Origin: Theileria orientalis strain Shintoku
Lineage: Eukaryota > Apicomplexa > Aconoidasida > Piroplasmida > Theileriidae
Assembly (NCBI RefSeq): GCF_000740895.1
Contig: NC_025261.1
Coordinates: 62,001 to 126,000 of the forward strand
Direction of reading: 5' to 3'
DNA: 64,000 nt
The notes beneath the pieces are model-generated. The model was not told the origin of the DNA, did no database searches, and saw nothing but the letters and a program-made list of their open reading frames with translations. This document shows, in pieces, positions 30,425 through 42,192 of this stretch (the stretch's first letter is position 1; each line of letters begins with the position of its first letter). Position numbers and translations under genes: made by a program.

Positions 30425-33400
30425 CTATATTACTAGGCTCCAGTTGATCGTCGGCGATTGGTACGCACGCTCTATTGCGCTCACCAGCCTGTCCAGACGT
30501 TCTCTGTGCGCTTCGCGTTTTCCTGGCCCTTCAGCAAATCCCCCTCGAGCCGGCGCCTCCAGCGACCTCGTGGTCTCTCCTCCCTTCTCCCTCATTACCA
30601 GGTGCAGGTATTGCATCACTTCTGGCGACAGCAGCGCCATGTAGTACTTCAGGCACGCGAAGTGTTCGTTGGAGTACATGTACCTCATTGCGCTGCACTG
30701 CCTGCACTGTCTGTACGGCCTTATTTGGTACATGTAGTTTATGTTATCGCCAGTCGCCCTCTGGCCTCCGGGCTCCGGGCTCTCCTTCTGGCCTCTCACT
30801 CCGTACGGGTACACGAATGTTCTCTGTATGAAGTTGAAGAACCTCGTTTTATATTCGTTCGGCGACACTATCGTCGGCTCCTGTCCTATGTTCGCCAACC
30901 GCTTGCCCACCGTTTCTATCTGCTTATCCCACGTGTACGGCCTATACGTGTAAATTAGACATTACATCGTTTACGTAACTGTTTTTAATACGTATCTGTC
31001 TACACGTCTGGGCGCATGCGCCAGTCCCTACCTCAGAAAGTCTATTATTCCCAGCGTTATCACTGATTGCGAGGGCGATATTCTCAGCAGCATTGAGTAG
31101 TCCACTATGTTTATGCTCGACAGGAAGTTCAAATCGCTCTTCAGTCTCTCGTTGATCAGGTTGATTGATTCGTAGTTCAGCTGTATTGGACACCCCTTCG
31201 TGTACAGCTTAAAGTTCTGGTCCAGGAGCACGTAGCTTCCTCCGCTGCTCATCAGCACGCTCTGATCTTTGCCTTCTCCCTCCTTCCCCTTGGCTTCCGA
31301 GTCGCTGAACGACGAGTGCGCGTAGTTGTATGTTGTGCTCAAACTTGTGGGCGTCACGCTCTCCCTGCTTATGCTGATGTACCTCTTCAGCGCTATTCCC
31401 TTGAGGTCAAAGCTGATTTTACTTTCGTTGTGGAAGTGGTCTATGTTCTGCATAACGAAGCAGTTGATGCTGCTGTTCGTCTTCAGGTGCGTCACTTTAT
31501 ACAGTCCGTACGGCAGACTCATCAGAGTCTCATTTTTCTTAAAGTACTCAAAGAACTCTCTCCCCTGCGCTATAAACAGTCCTATTTCGTACTTGTTGAT
31601 CAACTTGATTGTGTAGTTTCCGTCGTAGGTCATAAAGATTGGCGATCCGCTCTTTCCCGTGCTCCTCATCCTCGTGCTTCTGCACAGCGACCTTGCGTAG
31701 TTCATTAAGTCTCCGCAGAACCTTTTCCTCAGACCTTCGAACTCCCTTCCGTAGAATACCGTTATGCGGTATGGCCCCCAGTACACATCCAACACTTCAC
31801 TTTCGCTCTTCGCATTCACACCGTTTACTTCTACACTATCTCCTGTTAATCCGCCACCACTTCCAGTTAATCCGCCAACGCTTCCTCGTAATTCTTCCAT
31901 GCTAGTCCTTGGTGATGCACCAACACTCCCTCGTAATCCGCCTTTTAATTCATATTTTCCCTTCCATCTCTCAACATTCACCAGTGTTTTCGTTGCTATC
32001 AGCTTATTTGCGCCAACTCCGTCTAACAACTCTCCAATAATCACTGATGAATTATTGGCGACAATATACTTAATGAGCATCTTCTGCTCCACACTTAGCT
32101 TCATGGCGTTTTTTATAAATGCGCTTGACAGATACTCACTACCCTTATAACTTGTCGCCATTCTTCCCTCATCACTTCCCTCACCCTTTCCATCGAAGCC
32201 TCCATTGCTTTCTTCCCATAAGCCGTGGTCGCCATCTTCACTCTTCATATCCATTCTCTTGTAGTTAAGCATGTTCGAATTCGTGTATATTATTGGAAGT
32301 CCGTAAAATGGTACTGCAGACTTCCATTTTTTCCCTTCACTCTCCTTGTTTTTCTTCAATTTAACTTTCGTTCTCACTGCAGAGCCACCCTCGCTATCAA
32401 ACAGCGTTTTCAAAACTATATCATCAAATTTACTCAAATTTTCCCAATTTTTCGTTGTATATATTTTCTTCAGCTCCATACTCCTACTTGTGTATCCACT
32501 CTCTTCTTCCAAGTGCACTTCCAACTTAAATATACACTTTTCAACGCTTCCTACCAGGATTCTCAGTGACACTTGATCGTGGAACAGCCCTCTTCTTCTC
32601 TCGCGTCCACCTACGTAGTCTTCGCTCTCATACTCTTCGTACTCCGGCGACCACTCTCTCATGTACTCTGTGTACTTGCTCACCAAGTGCTCATTTTGAC
32701 TCCTAATTTTGTCTCTGTTTCCGAACCTTTCTCCGTAATCTCTTGACAGCAGTGCGTTTGACAGTATGTTTGCTACGTCTCTGTTCGGCGTCACTATCGG
32801 CTTGTAGTCCTCGCATATTATCGACTGGTTCCCTTCTCGCTTCAGCCTTATCTTCGAGACCATTCTGAAGTACGCGCTCTTCTTCTTCACCTTCGACGCC
32901 AGGTCCTCTATTCCCGAGAGTACTGCGAAGTACTGCGAAAACGTCAGGAACTCGTCTATGTTGTATGCTGTGTACGTGTCCTCCTCTTCTTCCTTTTCCA
33001 GCCCTTCTATTCTCTCCACTTCAGTCCTGCTGCATCTCTCCGAGGTCGACTTTGTGAAGTCGATTTTTTCGTACGAGGCTGCTTCTTTGCCGAAGCTGTG
33101 CACTATCACCACGTTCGTCTTGTCGTACTCCACTATCTTCACTGAGGCCACCTTTTCCACGTGCGATATTGCCGAGTACTCTTCCTCCAGCGACTCGAAT
33201 ACGTTGTAGAATCCCACGAAGAACGCCTTTGCCACTGTGAAGGCGTGCATCGGCTCTCTCGGGCAGAAGTGCTTGTGGTAGACCATCAGCGCTGTGCACT
33301 GCTCGAACACTCCTATCAGGTCCTTCTCCGCTCTCTCGACGCTTCTGCAGAAGCCTGCTATCTCCTCCGAGTAACTCATTATCTTCTCCAGTCCTGCCTT

Positions 33401-35749
33401 CAACTTAACTATTTTACTTTCGAACGAGTTGATCACGTGCACCAGGATGTACAGCCAGTTTAGCAGGTCCACGTCTGCCACTGTCGTGTAACTATTCGCT
33501 CCGCACTCTTCGCACGCGTGCAATGCAGCTCCTCTTTCCATTGAGCCCTTTATCTTTTCGTACAGTCTGTGGTTCAGCTCTATTCCGAATGCTGAGTGCC
33601 TTTCAAACTTCCTTATGAACTCCTCGAACTTAAGCCCTTCTATGCTGCTAACCCACTGACTCCTACTAAGCCCGCTCTCTCCCTCTGGGCTCCTCAGCCT
33701 ACATATGCACGGGAGGCGCCTCTCGATGTCGTAGTTTACCAGGTTGTGCAAGTTCTCCGTCACCGTGTCGTAGACCTTGTCGTAAAAGTACTCCAACCCC
33801 CTTTCCAGAGGACTATCCTCTTTAAAGTACAGGTTACTTACCAGCCTTCTTCCTGCAACTCTTACCCTTCTTCCCTGTGGCCTGTGTACCATACTCTCCA
33901 CTTTGTTTGACAGCAGCTGCAGCCTTCTGTCCAGCATCGTTCCGTTCCTTAGAAGCACCTCCATGGTGTCGCGCGTGCAGTTGTAGTAAGGCTCGTTGAA
34001 CTCCGGCGCCACTTTGTAGATCGAGACTGGGCTCAGGTTAAACGTGATCGAGTAGCTTTCCGCCAGCACTGAGAACTTGCTGCTCTGGAAGAGCGCGTGG
34101 TCGCACTTCGCTCTGTATGCCCTGTTGAACATCAGCAGCTGCAGGAACCTTCCGAGCGTCAGGTCCTGGACGCTGTGTATGCTCGAGTGGTTGCACTTGC
34201 TGCAGAACGTCTTCACGTTGATCCCCTGGTGAGCGTACTTTTCCGAGGCCATTTGGAAGGTCAGCGACAGCCGCATGTTTTCCACGTTCGAGTACGCCGT
34301 TTCAAAGTGCAGCTGGTGGTTGATGTACGACTCCGAGCAGCTCTGGCTCGCCACGCACTTGTTGATTTTCAGCGCATTCGTGATTTTGCCTATGAAGTCG
34401 CTCAGGAACTCTCCCTCTGCGTACCTTCCTATTGGCACCGTTTCAAAGGACGGCGTCGTGCACAGCTCATTCATCTTCGTGTAGTACTTGAAGCACTGAA
34501 GTCTCGTCAGCTTCCTGTACTCGCTGCAGCTGATTTCCGACTCCACTACTTTGTTGTAGTACATTTCGCATGAGAAGTAGTTCAGCGTCGACCTTGGCGA
34601 GGGCGTCGTCATCCCCCTCGGCTTATTTCCCAGGAGCGTGTCCAGGTAGTCTGAGAAGTTTTCGCATACGCTGCTCTGCCTGTGGTCTCTCTCGAACACC
34701 TTCGTGTCCACTTCGAACGTTCCGTTCAGGTTTTTGATTAACTCCAGCTCCTCCACTATTCCCTGCAGCCTCACTATCGATATTTTTATGAGTTCCTCGA
34801 TTCTTCGCAGGTTTTCCGACTTAATCATTCTCTTCGATATGAATATTGTGAAGCCCTTGAAGTTCTCTGCGAACGTCAGTGTTGCTATGGTCACTCCTCT
34901 GCTCAGGAAACAAAACTTTTCGCACTCTCCTATGCACTTCTCTATTCCCTTATCCTTGTCCGGCGAGTGCATAATTCCGCAGTTGAGTGCGAATGACAGT
35001 TTATTCATCACTTTACTGCCCACTTTGCTTATGCAGCTTATACTCTTTGCTGACAGCAGTGACGCTGCGTCGTTCGGCACATAATTTTCACACACTATCA
35101 GCTCCACCTTCTCCTTCCATGCTCTCTCTGCTAAACTCTCCAGTTCCTTGTACGATTTACTCATGTTCGCTATTGTGTCGTACTCCTCCGGGTTACTATC
35201 GTCTTCCAAACTCGAGAAATACTTAACCAGCAGCACTTTACATCTTTTTAGCTCCGTCTTCATTTCCGGATGCGACAACTCTCCTCTGAATGCCACTCCT
35301 TTAAATATTGAGAGCCTGTGATTTCTGTTCATTCCCAGTAAATTCAACACACTCTCCGGCACTTCCAGCAGGTTTATCAGGTCCAGTATATCTCTCATGA
35401 AGTGTCCTCTTTTCGCCAGAAATCCCAGGTTAAATATCAACTCCACTATGTGTTCTACGTAATTCGGGTTCAGCTTCACCAGTTTACAGTCGTTGTACAG
35501 TGATTGCTTCAGGTATATTTTACACACCTTCAGCATATTCTCGTCAATTTCCAAATCCATCGAGTCTAATCTTGTCAACTCTTCAGATTCCTCTCCGTAC
35601 AACTGTATTCTAGAGTTATAATCAACACAACCTCTTTGCTTTACTGAATTTTTATTTTTGTGTATTCCTACGCTTTTGTTCACGAGCTTGGTGCAGATTT
35701 TGGCCATTCCCTTTTGCGATTTACCGCTATTACTTACAGCGGCATTCAT
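30425..35749 (-). CDS. FAB1: FAB1/PIKfyve-type phosphatidylinositol phosphate kinase
   Basis: Two exons joined over intron 31031..30942 (90 nt), 1744 residues. First in-frame ATG is 35749 (MNAAVSNSGK). The C-terminal kinase shows GSPIFMTYDGNYTIKLI, FDLKGIALKRYI, NIVDYSMLLRI and LGIIDFLR; the second exon continues PYTWDKQIE...SPNEYKTRFFNFI, the normal end of the FAB1 kinase domain, proving the splice. Upstream, CSKCNHSSIHS with GRFLQLLMFNRAY and the CEEC motif mark the Cys-rich/CCT-like region of PIKfyve. No FYVE domain is seen. Between GIALKRYI and SYVLLDQNFKLY is a Ser/Gly/Lys insertion. Reaction: PI3P to PI(3,5)P2 on endolysosomal membranes; in apicomplexa PI3P also serves the apicoplast. 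Middle third is variable and Gly/Glu-rich. Confidence 0.88.
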
Positions 35750-36313
35750 TTTCCTCTTCAACTAAGTTTTAGCTGTCAATTTAACTCTATTTTCACTCTT
35801 CTCTGTATTTAAAAGGTCAATGGAATCCATCATTTATTGCTATAATGTGGACCAAAAACCATATCGTTATGATAATGAATAGGACAACCTAAATTAAAAC
35901 CCAAATTTACACATTCGAATATATTTTACACAAAAATCTGCGATATATTGTACATTCATGTTGTTTACACCGATTTACCAAACCGACAAGATTCTAACAA
36001 ATAATTAAAAAACAAGTTAAAAATCACAACTGAAAATAAAAATTATGACTGTTTATATTAAATGTGTTTTAATTCTATCTGTTAAATCGACATTTTATTT
36101 ATACTTCCTCCCCATCCGTCGGAACTTAAAACACCCTTTGCGGACACTATTTATTGTTTTAAGCCTGGTTGAAGCTGTTTTTAACCACCATATATATTTA
36201 TATATTTATTTAAAAGCTTTTAAATTTGGATTCTTTTCAACATCCGCCACACCTTCTTTCTAATTTTTATTATGTCCCGTTTTAACTTTTAATTGATTCC
36301 TTTTCTTTCAACT
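35750..36313. other. Intergenic region between FAB1 and actin-like gene
   Basis: 564 bp between diverging starts, AT-rich, with TTACACAT at 35907-35914. A 72-codon hydrophobic frame at 36045 (starting ATG) ends 50 bp before the next gene; no partner exon or similarity, so I leave it out as a gene. Confidence 0.4.
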
Positions 36314-37486
36314 ATGTCCGACGAAACTTTGGCAATAATTATAGACACGGGTTCTTCTCTTACGAAGGCCGGGTTCGCCGGTTCTGAAACTCCCAAAGTT
36401 CGCTTTCCCACTCTGGTTGGACGTAAGTTAACATTTTCTTCACCCCTGTTCAGTTGACGGATCTGATGATCCCTTGGTCGGCAATGCTGTTTTGGAGAAG
36501 TGGGAAGGTCTGGATGTGTACAGGCCCATTCAGCATGGCATCGTCAGGAACTGGTACGTTGCGTCCACTCTGTTCTAATCACACTTACCTTTAGGGCCCT
36601 CGCCGAGGCCGTGTGGCGCCACGCCTTTTCAAACGAGCTGAAGATATCGCAGGAGGAGCACCCCGTCCTCTTGACTGAGCCTCCCCTGAGTCCGAAGTTC
36701 CACCGCGAGCTCTGCTGTCAGCTGTTTTTTGAGACTTTCGGCGTCCCCGCCCTCTACTTGGCCACCACCTCGCTCCTGTCCATGTACGGGTCGAGCAAGA
36801 CCAGCGGGCTGGTGCTCGACATCGGCGAGGGCGTTGCCCACTCCGTCCTCATTCACGAGGGCTGCATCATGCCCTACGCCATCACCAGGCTCGACATTGG
36901 CGGCTTCGACCTGACCACTCAGATCGTCAAGAGTGTCGAGCGGCTTCGGAGGAACACTCCCTACGATCGCAAGCTTGCCAAGGACATAAAGGAGGCCTGC
37001 TGCTACGTCCCTCAGGACTTCGAGGGCAAGCTCAAGGAGTTTGAGTCGAACCCTGGCGCCAACTCCAAGACCTACAAGTTGCCTGACGGCACTGCCGTTG
37101 AGCTTGGCAAGGAGTGCATCACTTGTCCTGAGATTCTCTTCAAGCCTGAGCTTTCTGGCAGGACCTGCCCCAATCTTCCTGAGATTTGCTACCACTCAGT
37201 CCGCATGTGCGAGCCTGAGCTTCACCGCACCATGCTTTCCACCATTCTCGTCACTGGCGGCACTTCTCTGTTCAGCGGCTTTTTGGAGCGGTGTGAGAAG
37301 GAGATTTCTTCTCTCGTAAACCGCAACGTTCCTGTCAAGGTCATAAACTCACCTCAGCCTCGTGACATATCCGTCTGGGTCGGCGGCTCCATCGTTGCCA
37401 ACCTTCAGAGTTTTCAGCAGATGTGGATCACCAAGGAGGAGTATGACGAGGCTGGCCCTACTGTGATACATCGCAAGTGTTTTTAA
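36314..37486 (+). CDS. Actin-like / actin-related protein
   Basis: Three exons, introns 36423-36453 and 36554-36594, 366 residues. It opens like actin (LAIIIDTGSSLTKAGFAG) and ends YDEAGPTVIHRKCF, nearly actin's own ending. The phosphate-2 loop VLDIGEGVAHSVLIHEG and adenosine-loop VTGGTSLFSGFLERC are present. The DNase-loop region is short, the phosphate-1 loop reads DTGSS instead of DNGSG, and an insertion GANSKTYKLPDGTAVELG is normal for the fold. Identity to conventional actin looks too low for ACT1. The best candidates are the apicomplexan actin-like protein ALP1 or an ARP1-type protein; I cannot separate them by eye. Role: probably vesicle or cytoskeletal scaffolding rather than filament formation. 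Confidence 0.85.
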
Positions 37487-37759
37487 CTGTGTAGTTTCTA
37501 ACTGTCAATTTACTACTTGTTTATTTACTACCTGTTTATTTACTACTTTTATAGTTATTAATTTCCAATTTACTAATAGCCGGTATAATAGTATAACTAC
37601 TAACAGTCAATCTACTACTTGTTTATTTACTACCATGTGTAGTTACTAAATGTCAATCTGGTTTGTTGCTACTACTATGCTTAGATGCACATACACACTC
37701 ATACTCATGTATCTACTAATGCAACGGTTTCTACACACGCATATAAACTCTAAATCAGA
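37487..37759. repeat. Degenerate tandem repeats between converging genes
   Basis: From about 37505 to 37660 the words TTTACTAC, TTGTTTATTTACTAC and CAATTTACTA recur with irregular 18-35 nt spacing, a decayed minisatellite. It fills most of the 273-bp gap between the actin-like gene stop and the DHS stop and may serve as the 3' end region for both. Confidence 0.55.
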
Positions 37760-38878
37760 TTATTCGTACTGTCTCTTCTCGTGCTTTTTGAAGACTCCTG
37801 CCACCAGCAGTGGGAAGACTAGTGACGCGTCCGCGTGCACCTTCACTGGGTCCGTGTGAGCCTTTATCTTTCCCCAGGAGACTGCCTCGTCCGGGTTCGC
37901 TCCCGAGTCGGAGCCGTCGTACTCCTGCGCCGTCGAGATGTACACTGCGTAGTCGGCTCCGTTCCTCATCAGGTTCGCGTTGCACACGTGGTGCTTCGGC
38001 AGTCCTCCGCCCAGTATGATGATTCCTGACTTTTTGCACTTCACCGCCAGATCGTTGACTGTCCTCACGTCCTTCACCACGTCCAGGTAGAGCGTGTCCG
38101 GCGCGTCCTTTCTGTACGTGTGGAAGTACAGGTTATCTCCGATCGACCCGTCCGTCAGTCCTGGGCAGAATACTGGGATTCTGTTCTTGTGGCACCAGTA
38201 GTACAGCGAGGACTCGTCGTTGATTCTCTCTCCCATGAGGTCTATGAACGACGAGGGCGTCCATATCTTTCCCTTTTCCACCTGCTCCTTGTGCATATCG
38301 TCCAGTATTGGCTGCAGCCAGTCTTCGAATGCGCAGTAGTTTTCGTTTGGCAGGAGCAGGTTTCCTATTCTGTTCCAGCCCTTCTCTCTCAGGTCCGCTC
38401 CGTCGAGGTTAAACTTTCCTATGTACGTGTTTCCCAGGCACTTGATCAGGTCCTCCTCCACTCCTCCTCCGCTCGTCACGAACACGTCCACCAGCTTATT
38501 CTTCGCCATGTACACGAACGCTTCCCTCAGTCCGCACGATATCATGTTCGACGTGAAGGACACCCATATTGTACACTTCGTCCTCCTTCTCACTTCCGGG
38601 TCCTCATATGGCGTTCCTACCTCATCTTCTGTCACTTCTTCATCTGAGAGACGCCAGGATAGCATCTTTTCTATCATTTCTGACGCAAATCCTAGATTTG
38701 TTGCTTGGAATCCGAAGTTTTTAAACTTCTCCAGCAGCGTATCTATCTTTAAATCCTTTTCATAGTGAATCCCTTTAACTGGAAGCATATCATCTGTAAC
38801 TTCCACATTTTCGTGGAGAATTGCCTCTAGAGCAACTTTTGGAATAGATTCTTCCATTTCACTACTTTTGTGATCCAT
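37760..38878 (-). CDS. DHS: Deoxyhypusine synthase
   Basis: Intronless, 372 residues, normal length. Contains the NAD-binding and spermidine-site motifs: SFTSNMISCGLREAF, VTSGGGVEEDLIK, GLTDGSIGDNLYFH, LGGGLPKHH and the catalytic Lys in DEAVSWGKIK. SGSN-like segment SDSGANPDEAV is intact. Reaction: transfers the aminobutyl group of spermidine to one Lys of eIF5A, the first step of hypusine formation, in the cytosol. It diverges from the AFG2-type gene over 492 bp. Confidence 0.97.
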   Translation of the reverse strand: MDHKSSEMEESIPKVALEAILHENVEVTDDMLPVKGIHYEKDLKIDTLLEKFKNFGFQATNLGFASEMIEKMLSWRLSDEEVTEDEVGTPYEDPEVRRRTKCTIWVSFTSNMISCGLREAFVYMAKNKLVDVFVTSGGGVEEDLIKCLGNTYIGKFNLDGADLREKGWNRIGNLLLPNENYCAFEDWLQPILDDMHKEQVEKGKIWTPSSFIDLMGERINDESSLYYWCHKNRIPVFCPGLTDGSIGDNLYFHTYRKDAPDTLYLDVVKDVRTVNDLAVKCKKSGIIILGGGLPKHHVCNANLMRNGADYAVYISTAQEYDGSDSGANPDEAVSWGKIKAHTDPVKVHADASLVFPLLVAGVFKKHEKRQYE

Positions 38879-39370
38879 AGTGACTGATAATATATTACAT
38901 AAGACTAAAATACAATGAAAAGTAAATTTTTTTACTAAACAATTAGAAAAACAACTACATTTATTTTAGTAACGACATTATTAATACACCATCTACTTTG
39001 CATCAGACAAAAATTTTGACAATTAAATCTAAATATACACAAATATCTAAAAAAATTATTATTTTAAACTCATTTTTAAGAGATTCTATCGCTTCCCCAC
39101 ATGTGTTTCAAAAAATCGTTATTTATACACAATTACATTTTTTTATATTATTGATTTATGTTGAGAAAAATTCTAATTGTGATTTAAATCATATAAACTG
39201 TTTTATAGGTTCTTATGCCTTAGGGATTCTTAGAATCTGTCTTTTATTTTACACATTTATTCTGTAATATACATTCCTTCTAACCATTACACATTGCTTT
39301 TGTTCATGTAAAATATTAAAACATACAAAAACAATACAAACTAACTACAACAGTGATCTGAAGATTTGAG
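38879..39370. other. Intergenic region between DHS and AFG2-type gene
   Basis: 492 bp between diverging starts. Two TTACACAT octamers (39249-39256 and 39287-39294) stand 84-130 bp before the plus-strand start. An open frame at 38998 lacks a leading ATG and has AT-driven composition; not a gene. Confidence 0.5.
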
Positions 39371-42037
39371 ATGAGTGAAAATTATTCATCATTTGTTTCG
39401 TTACTGAATTTTGTGCCAAGGAAGCTTGGTTATTCTTCCACAGATTCTAACATGTGGACGGTTATTTTGCCTCCGCAGACCATGAAAACGTTGAGGATTC
39501 TTCACGATACCGCTTTTGTTCTGGTAAGTCAAAGGAATAATAAGGTGTTTGCAAGGGTACACAATGCCGTCGAGTACGGAAGAGAATATTCCTCTCTAAA
39601 ACCACCAAACGCAGTTGCAACTGAAGAATTTCTCCAAAATTTGAAGGTTTCACCTAATGTCGAGGTCGAATTAAGATTTGAAAAAGTATTTGATGTTTTG
39701 AAAGCAAGTAGGTTGACTTTGAAGTACAAGCAATCATTTGACCCTGCCGACAACACCTGGAAGTGTTTAAATAATAATGTTAAAGACAAGTTAAATACAA
39801 AATTGAATGCAAATAATCCAGCTTTGGATTCAAAAAATACGAGCAACGTTACTTCTGAATCGAATAAACCTGCTGTTTCTGAGAAGAAACTAGACTGGTG
39901 TGTTAGTTCTGATGATTCTTCGCCTTTTCCTCCAGTAGAATGGTATAATTCCCTTTTGAATGGAGAGTTTAATAAGGTAATTAGACACAGTTTGGTAGGA
40001 TGTACACTTTTAATCGGAAACGTCGTGGCGATTAATTTGCAAGGCTATTTATGTCGATTTGAAGTGGAAACAATTTATTACTCTAATGAGATTTGTTCGA
40101 ATCCGTTGAGCGTGTCTCTTGATACCGAAGTTTCAGTATGCTTGAATACGGAAGCCAGTGTGATCTATGGCGCAGCTACTTCTGCCAAGGCCAAGAGTCT
40201 ACTTGAACGCAGAGCCATTTACGGGCTCGATGAGATCGTTGAAACGTTAACCACACATGTTTTTGTGCCTCTTCTTTCAAATGTCGGTGCCGATCCGCCC
40301 ACCGGTGTTATTTTGTATGGGCCTCCAGGATGTGGAAAGACCCTGCTGGCCAAGACCATTGAAAATTATTATAAGACCATGTTTAACACAAGTAAAGAAC
40401 TAAAATTTAAAATGGTACATTCCACTGACTTAATAAGCGAATACCCTGGAAAGACTGAGCTTAATGTAAATCGGCTTCTCCAGGATTTAAAACAATCGAG
40501 TAACTACAAAACTATTTGCTTTATCGATGAGATAGATGTGCTGTGCTTAAGAAGAGATAGTTATTCATCCGATTCACATTCTAGGAGAATTCTAGCTACT
40601 TTTTTAAACAACATGGATGGAGTAAACTCAAATAATAAAAACTGTGTTATAATCGGTATGACTAACTGCCTCGACACCATTGACGACGCACTGAGGAGGC
40701 CTGGAAGATTCGATTTGGAGATTGAAGTACCAGTGCCTAATCAGAAAAACAGATTTTTGATATTGAGGAGCATGTTAGGCAAAGTTAAGCACAATTTGAA
40801 CGAGTCCCAGATTAAACACGTTAACGACTTCTGCCAAGCCTTCGTGGGAGCAGACTTGAAATTGCTGGTAACGAATGCCATCCACGCTAAAACGTCCAGG
40901 CTCAAAAAGTCAGGTGATCCTGGACAAAATGGGAGTTCGTCTCAGGAAAACGAGGACGCTCTGACCTTTGAAGACTTTTCAAACGCCCTGAAGGTCACGC
41001 GGCCCTCAGCCATGAGGGAGATGTACGTGGAGGTGCCTCACGTGAAGTGGTCCGACATCGGCGGCTACGAGGAGCTTAAGAAGACCATCAAGCAGTCGGT
41101 GGAGTACCCGAGGAAGTTCTCGAGCCTGTATGAAAGCCTGAACGTCCAGGTTCCCAGGGGCATCCTGCTGTACGGGCCTCCCGGCTGCTCCAAGACCCTC
41201 ATGGCGAAGGCGATCTGCACCGAGAGCCACATGAACTTCATATCCGTTAAGGGTCCGGAGATATACGACAAATACGTTGGTAGGCATGAGTGTTGATTCA
41301 TACGCGCAACCAAATCTATTTTACCCTCTGATTAATTCTGTAGGTGAGAGTGAACGGAACATTCGGCGCCTGTTCAGCAAAGCCAGGGTCAACAGCCCCT
41401 GTGTGATATTCTTTGACGAAATCGACTCGGTTTGCTCCGACGACTCCTCGGGAGTCGGCAGGAGGGTGCTGGGCACTCTTTTGAACGAGATGGACGGCGT
41501 GAGCCCCCTCAAGCAGGTTCTCGTCGTCGGCGCCACCAACCGGCCCCAAGACCTCAGCAAGTCTCTGCTCAGGCCCGGCCGGTTCGACAGGCTCATTTAC
41601 GTTCCGCTTCCCGACTTCGCGGCCAGGAAGGCGATTTTCCTCATCAACTTTGCGAAGGTCAAGGTCGACTTCCACATGGAGGACGTCGCCCACAAGCTGG
41701 CTTCTCTCACCCATGGCTACTCTGGTGCCGAGGTGGTCTCCATCTGCAGGCAGGCCTCGATGTACCTCTTGAATGAAATCATTGAGCAGTACGAGTCTAT
41801 CCCAAATTCAACTGCACAATCCTCGGACCTGTCTGACAAGGACTTGAGTGGCGACGGTATTTTTTGTTTTTAATATGATTTTTAGGGCTCGCGGCCGACT
41901 TGGAGAGGCTTTCGCTCTCCGAGGTGACTCCCCTCTCCTACCGTCACCTCGAACTGGCTCTCAACAACTCCAAGCCGATGACCTCCCAGGAGACGATATC
42001 GTTTTACGAGAATTTCAGCAAGGCAAACAGCTTGTAG
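39371..42037 (+). CDS. Type II AAA ATPase, AFG2/Drg1/SPATA5-like
   Basis: Three exons, introns 41280-41343 and 41857-41885 (29 nt), 857 residues. Two AAA domains: D1 with GPPGCGKTLLAK, CFIDEIDVL and RRPGRFDLEIEVP; D2 with GPPGCSKTLMAKA, FFDEIDSV, GATNRPQDL and RPGRFDRLIYVP. The Ser in D2's Walker A (GPPGCSKT) and KWSDIGGYEELKK before it are typical of the AFG2/SPATA5 branch rather than CDC48. The intron splits D2 exactly at YVG|GESERNIRRLF. The N-domain (350 residues) has an Asn/Ser linker. Known role: releasing Rlp24 and recycling factors from pre-60S particles in the cytoplasm. Base composition shifts from AT-rich in the N half to GC-rich from about 40950. Confidence 0.9.
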
Positions 42038-42192
42038 CTCCCGCCTTAATATATATGTGTGCATATGTGTATATGTATGTGTGTGTATGTACATCTGTGT
42101 GCATATTTGTATAACGCGCAGCAAATTATACGTTCACGCCCTGCTTGCGTAGAACTCTTTCTACAGCAGCACTATTCCGATTTCCGACGAGT

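Noticed and set aside
30942..31193. Short minus-strand frame overlapping the FAB1 intron
   Set aside because: Out of frame with both kinase exons; it runs through the intron.
36045..36263. 72-codon ATG frame upstream of the actin-like gene
   Set aside because: Hydrophobic AT-rich composition, lies in a promoter gap, no splice partner found.
38998..39267. 89-codon frame between DHS and the AFG2-type gene
   Set aside because: No leading ATG, AT-rich chance composition in a promoter gap.
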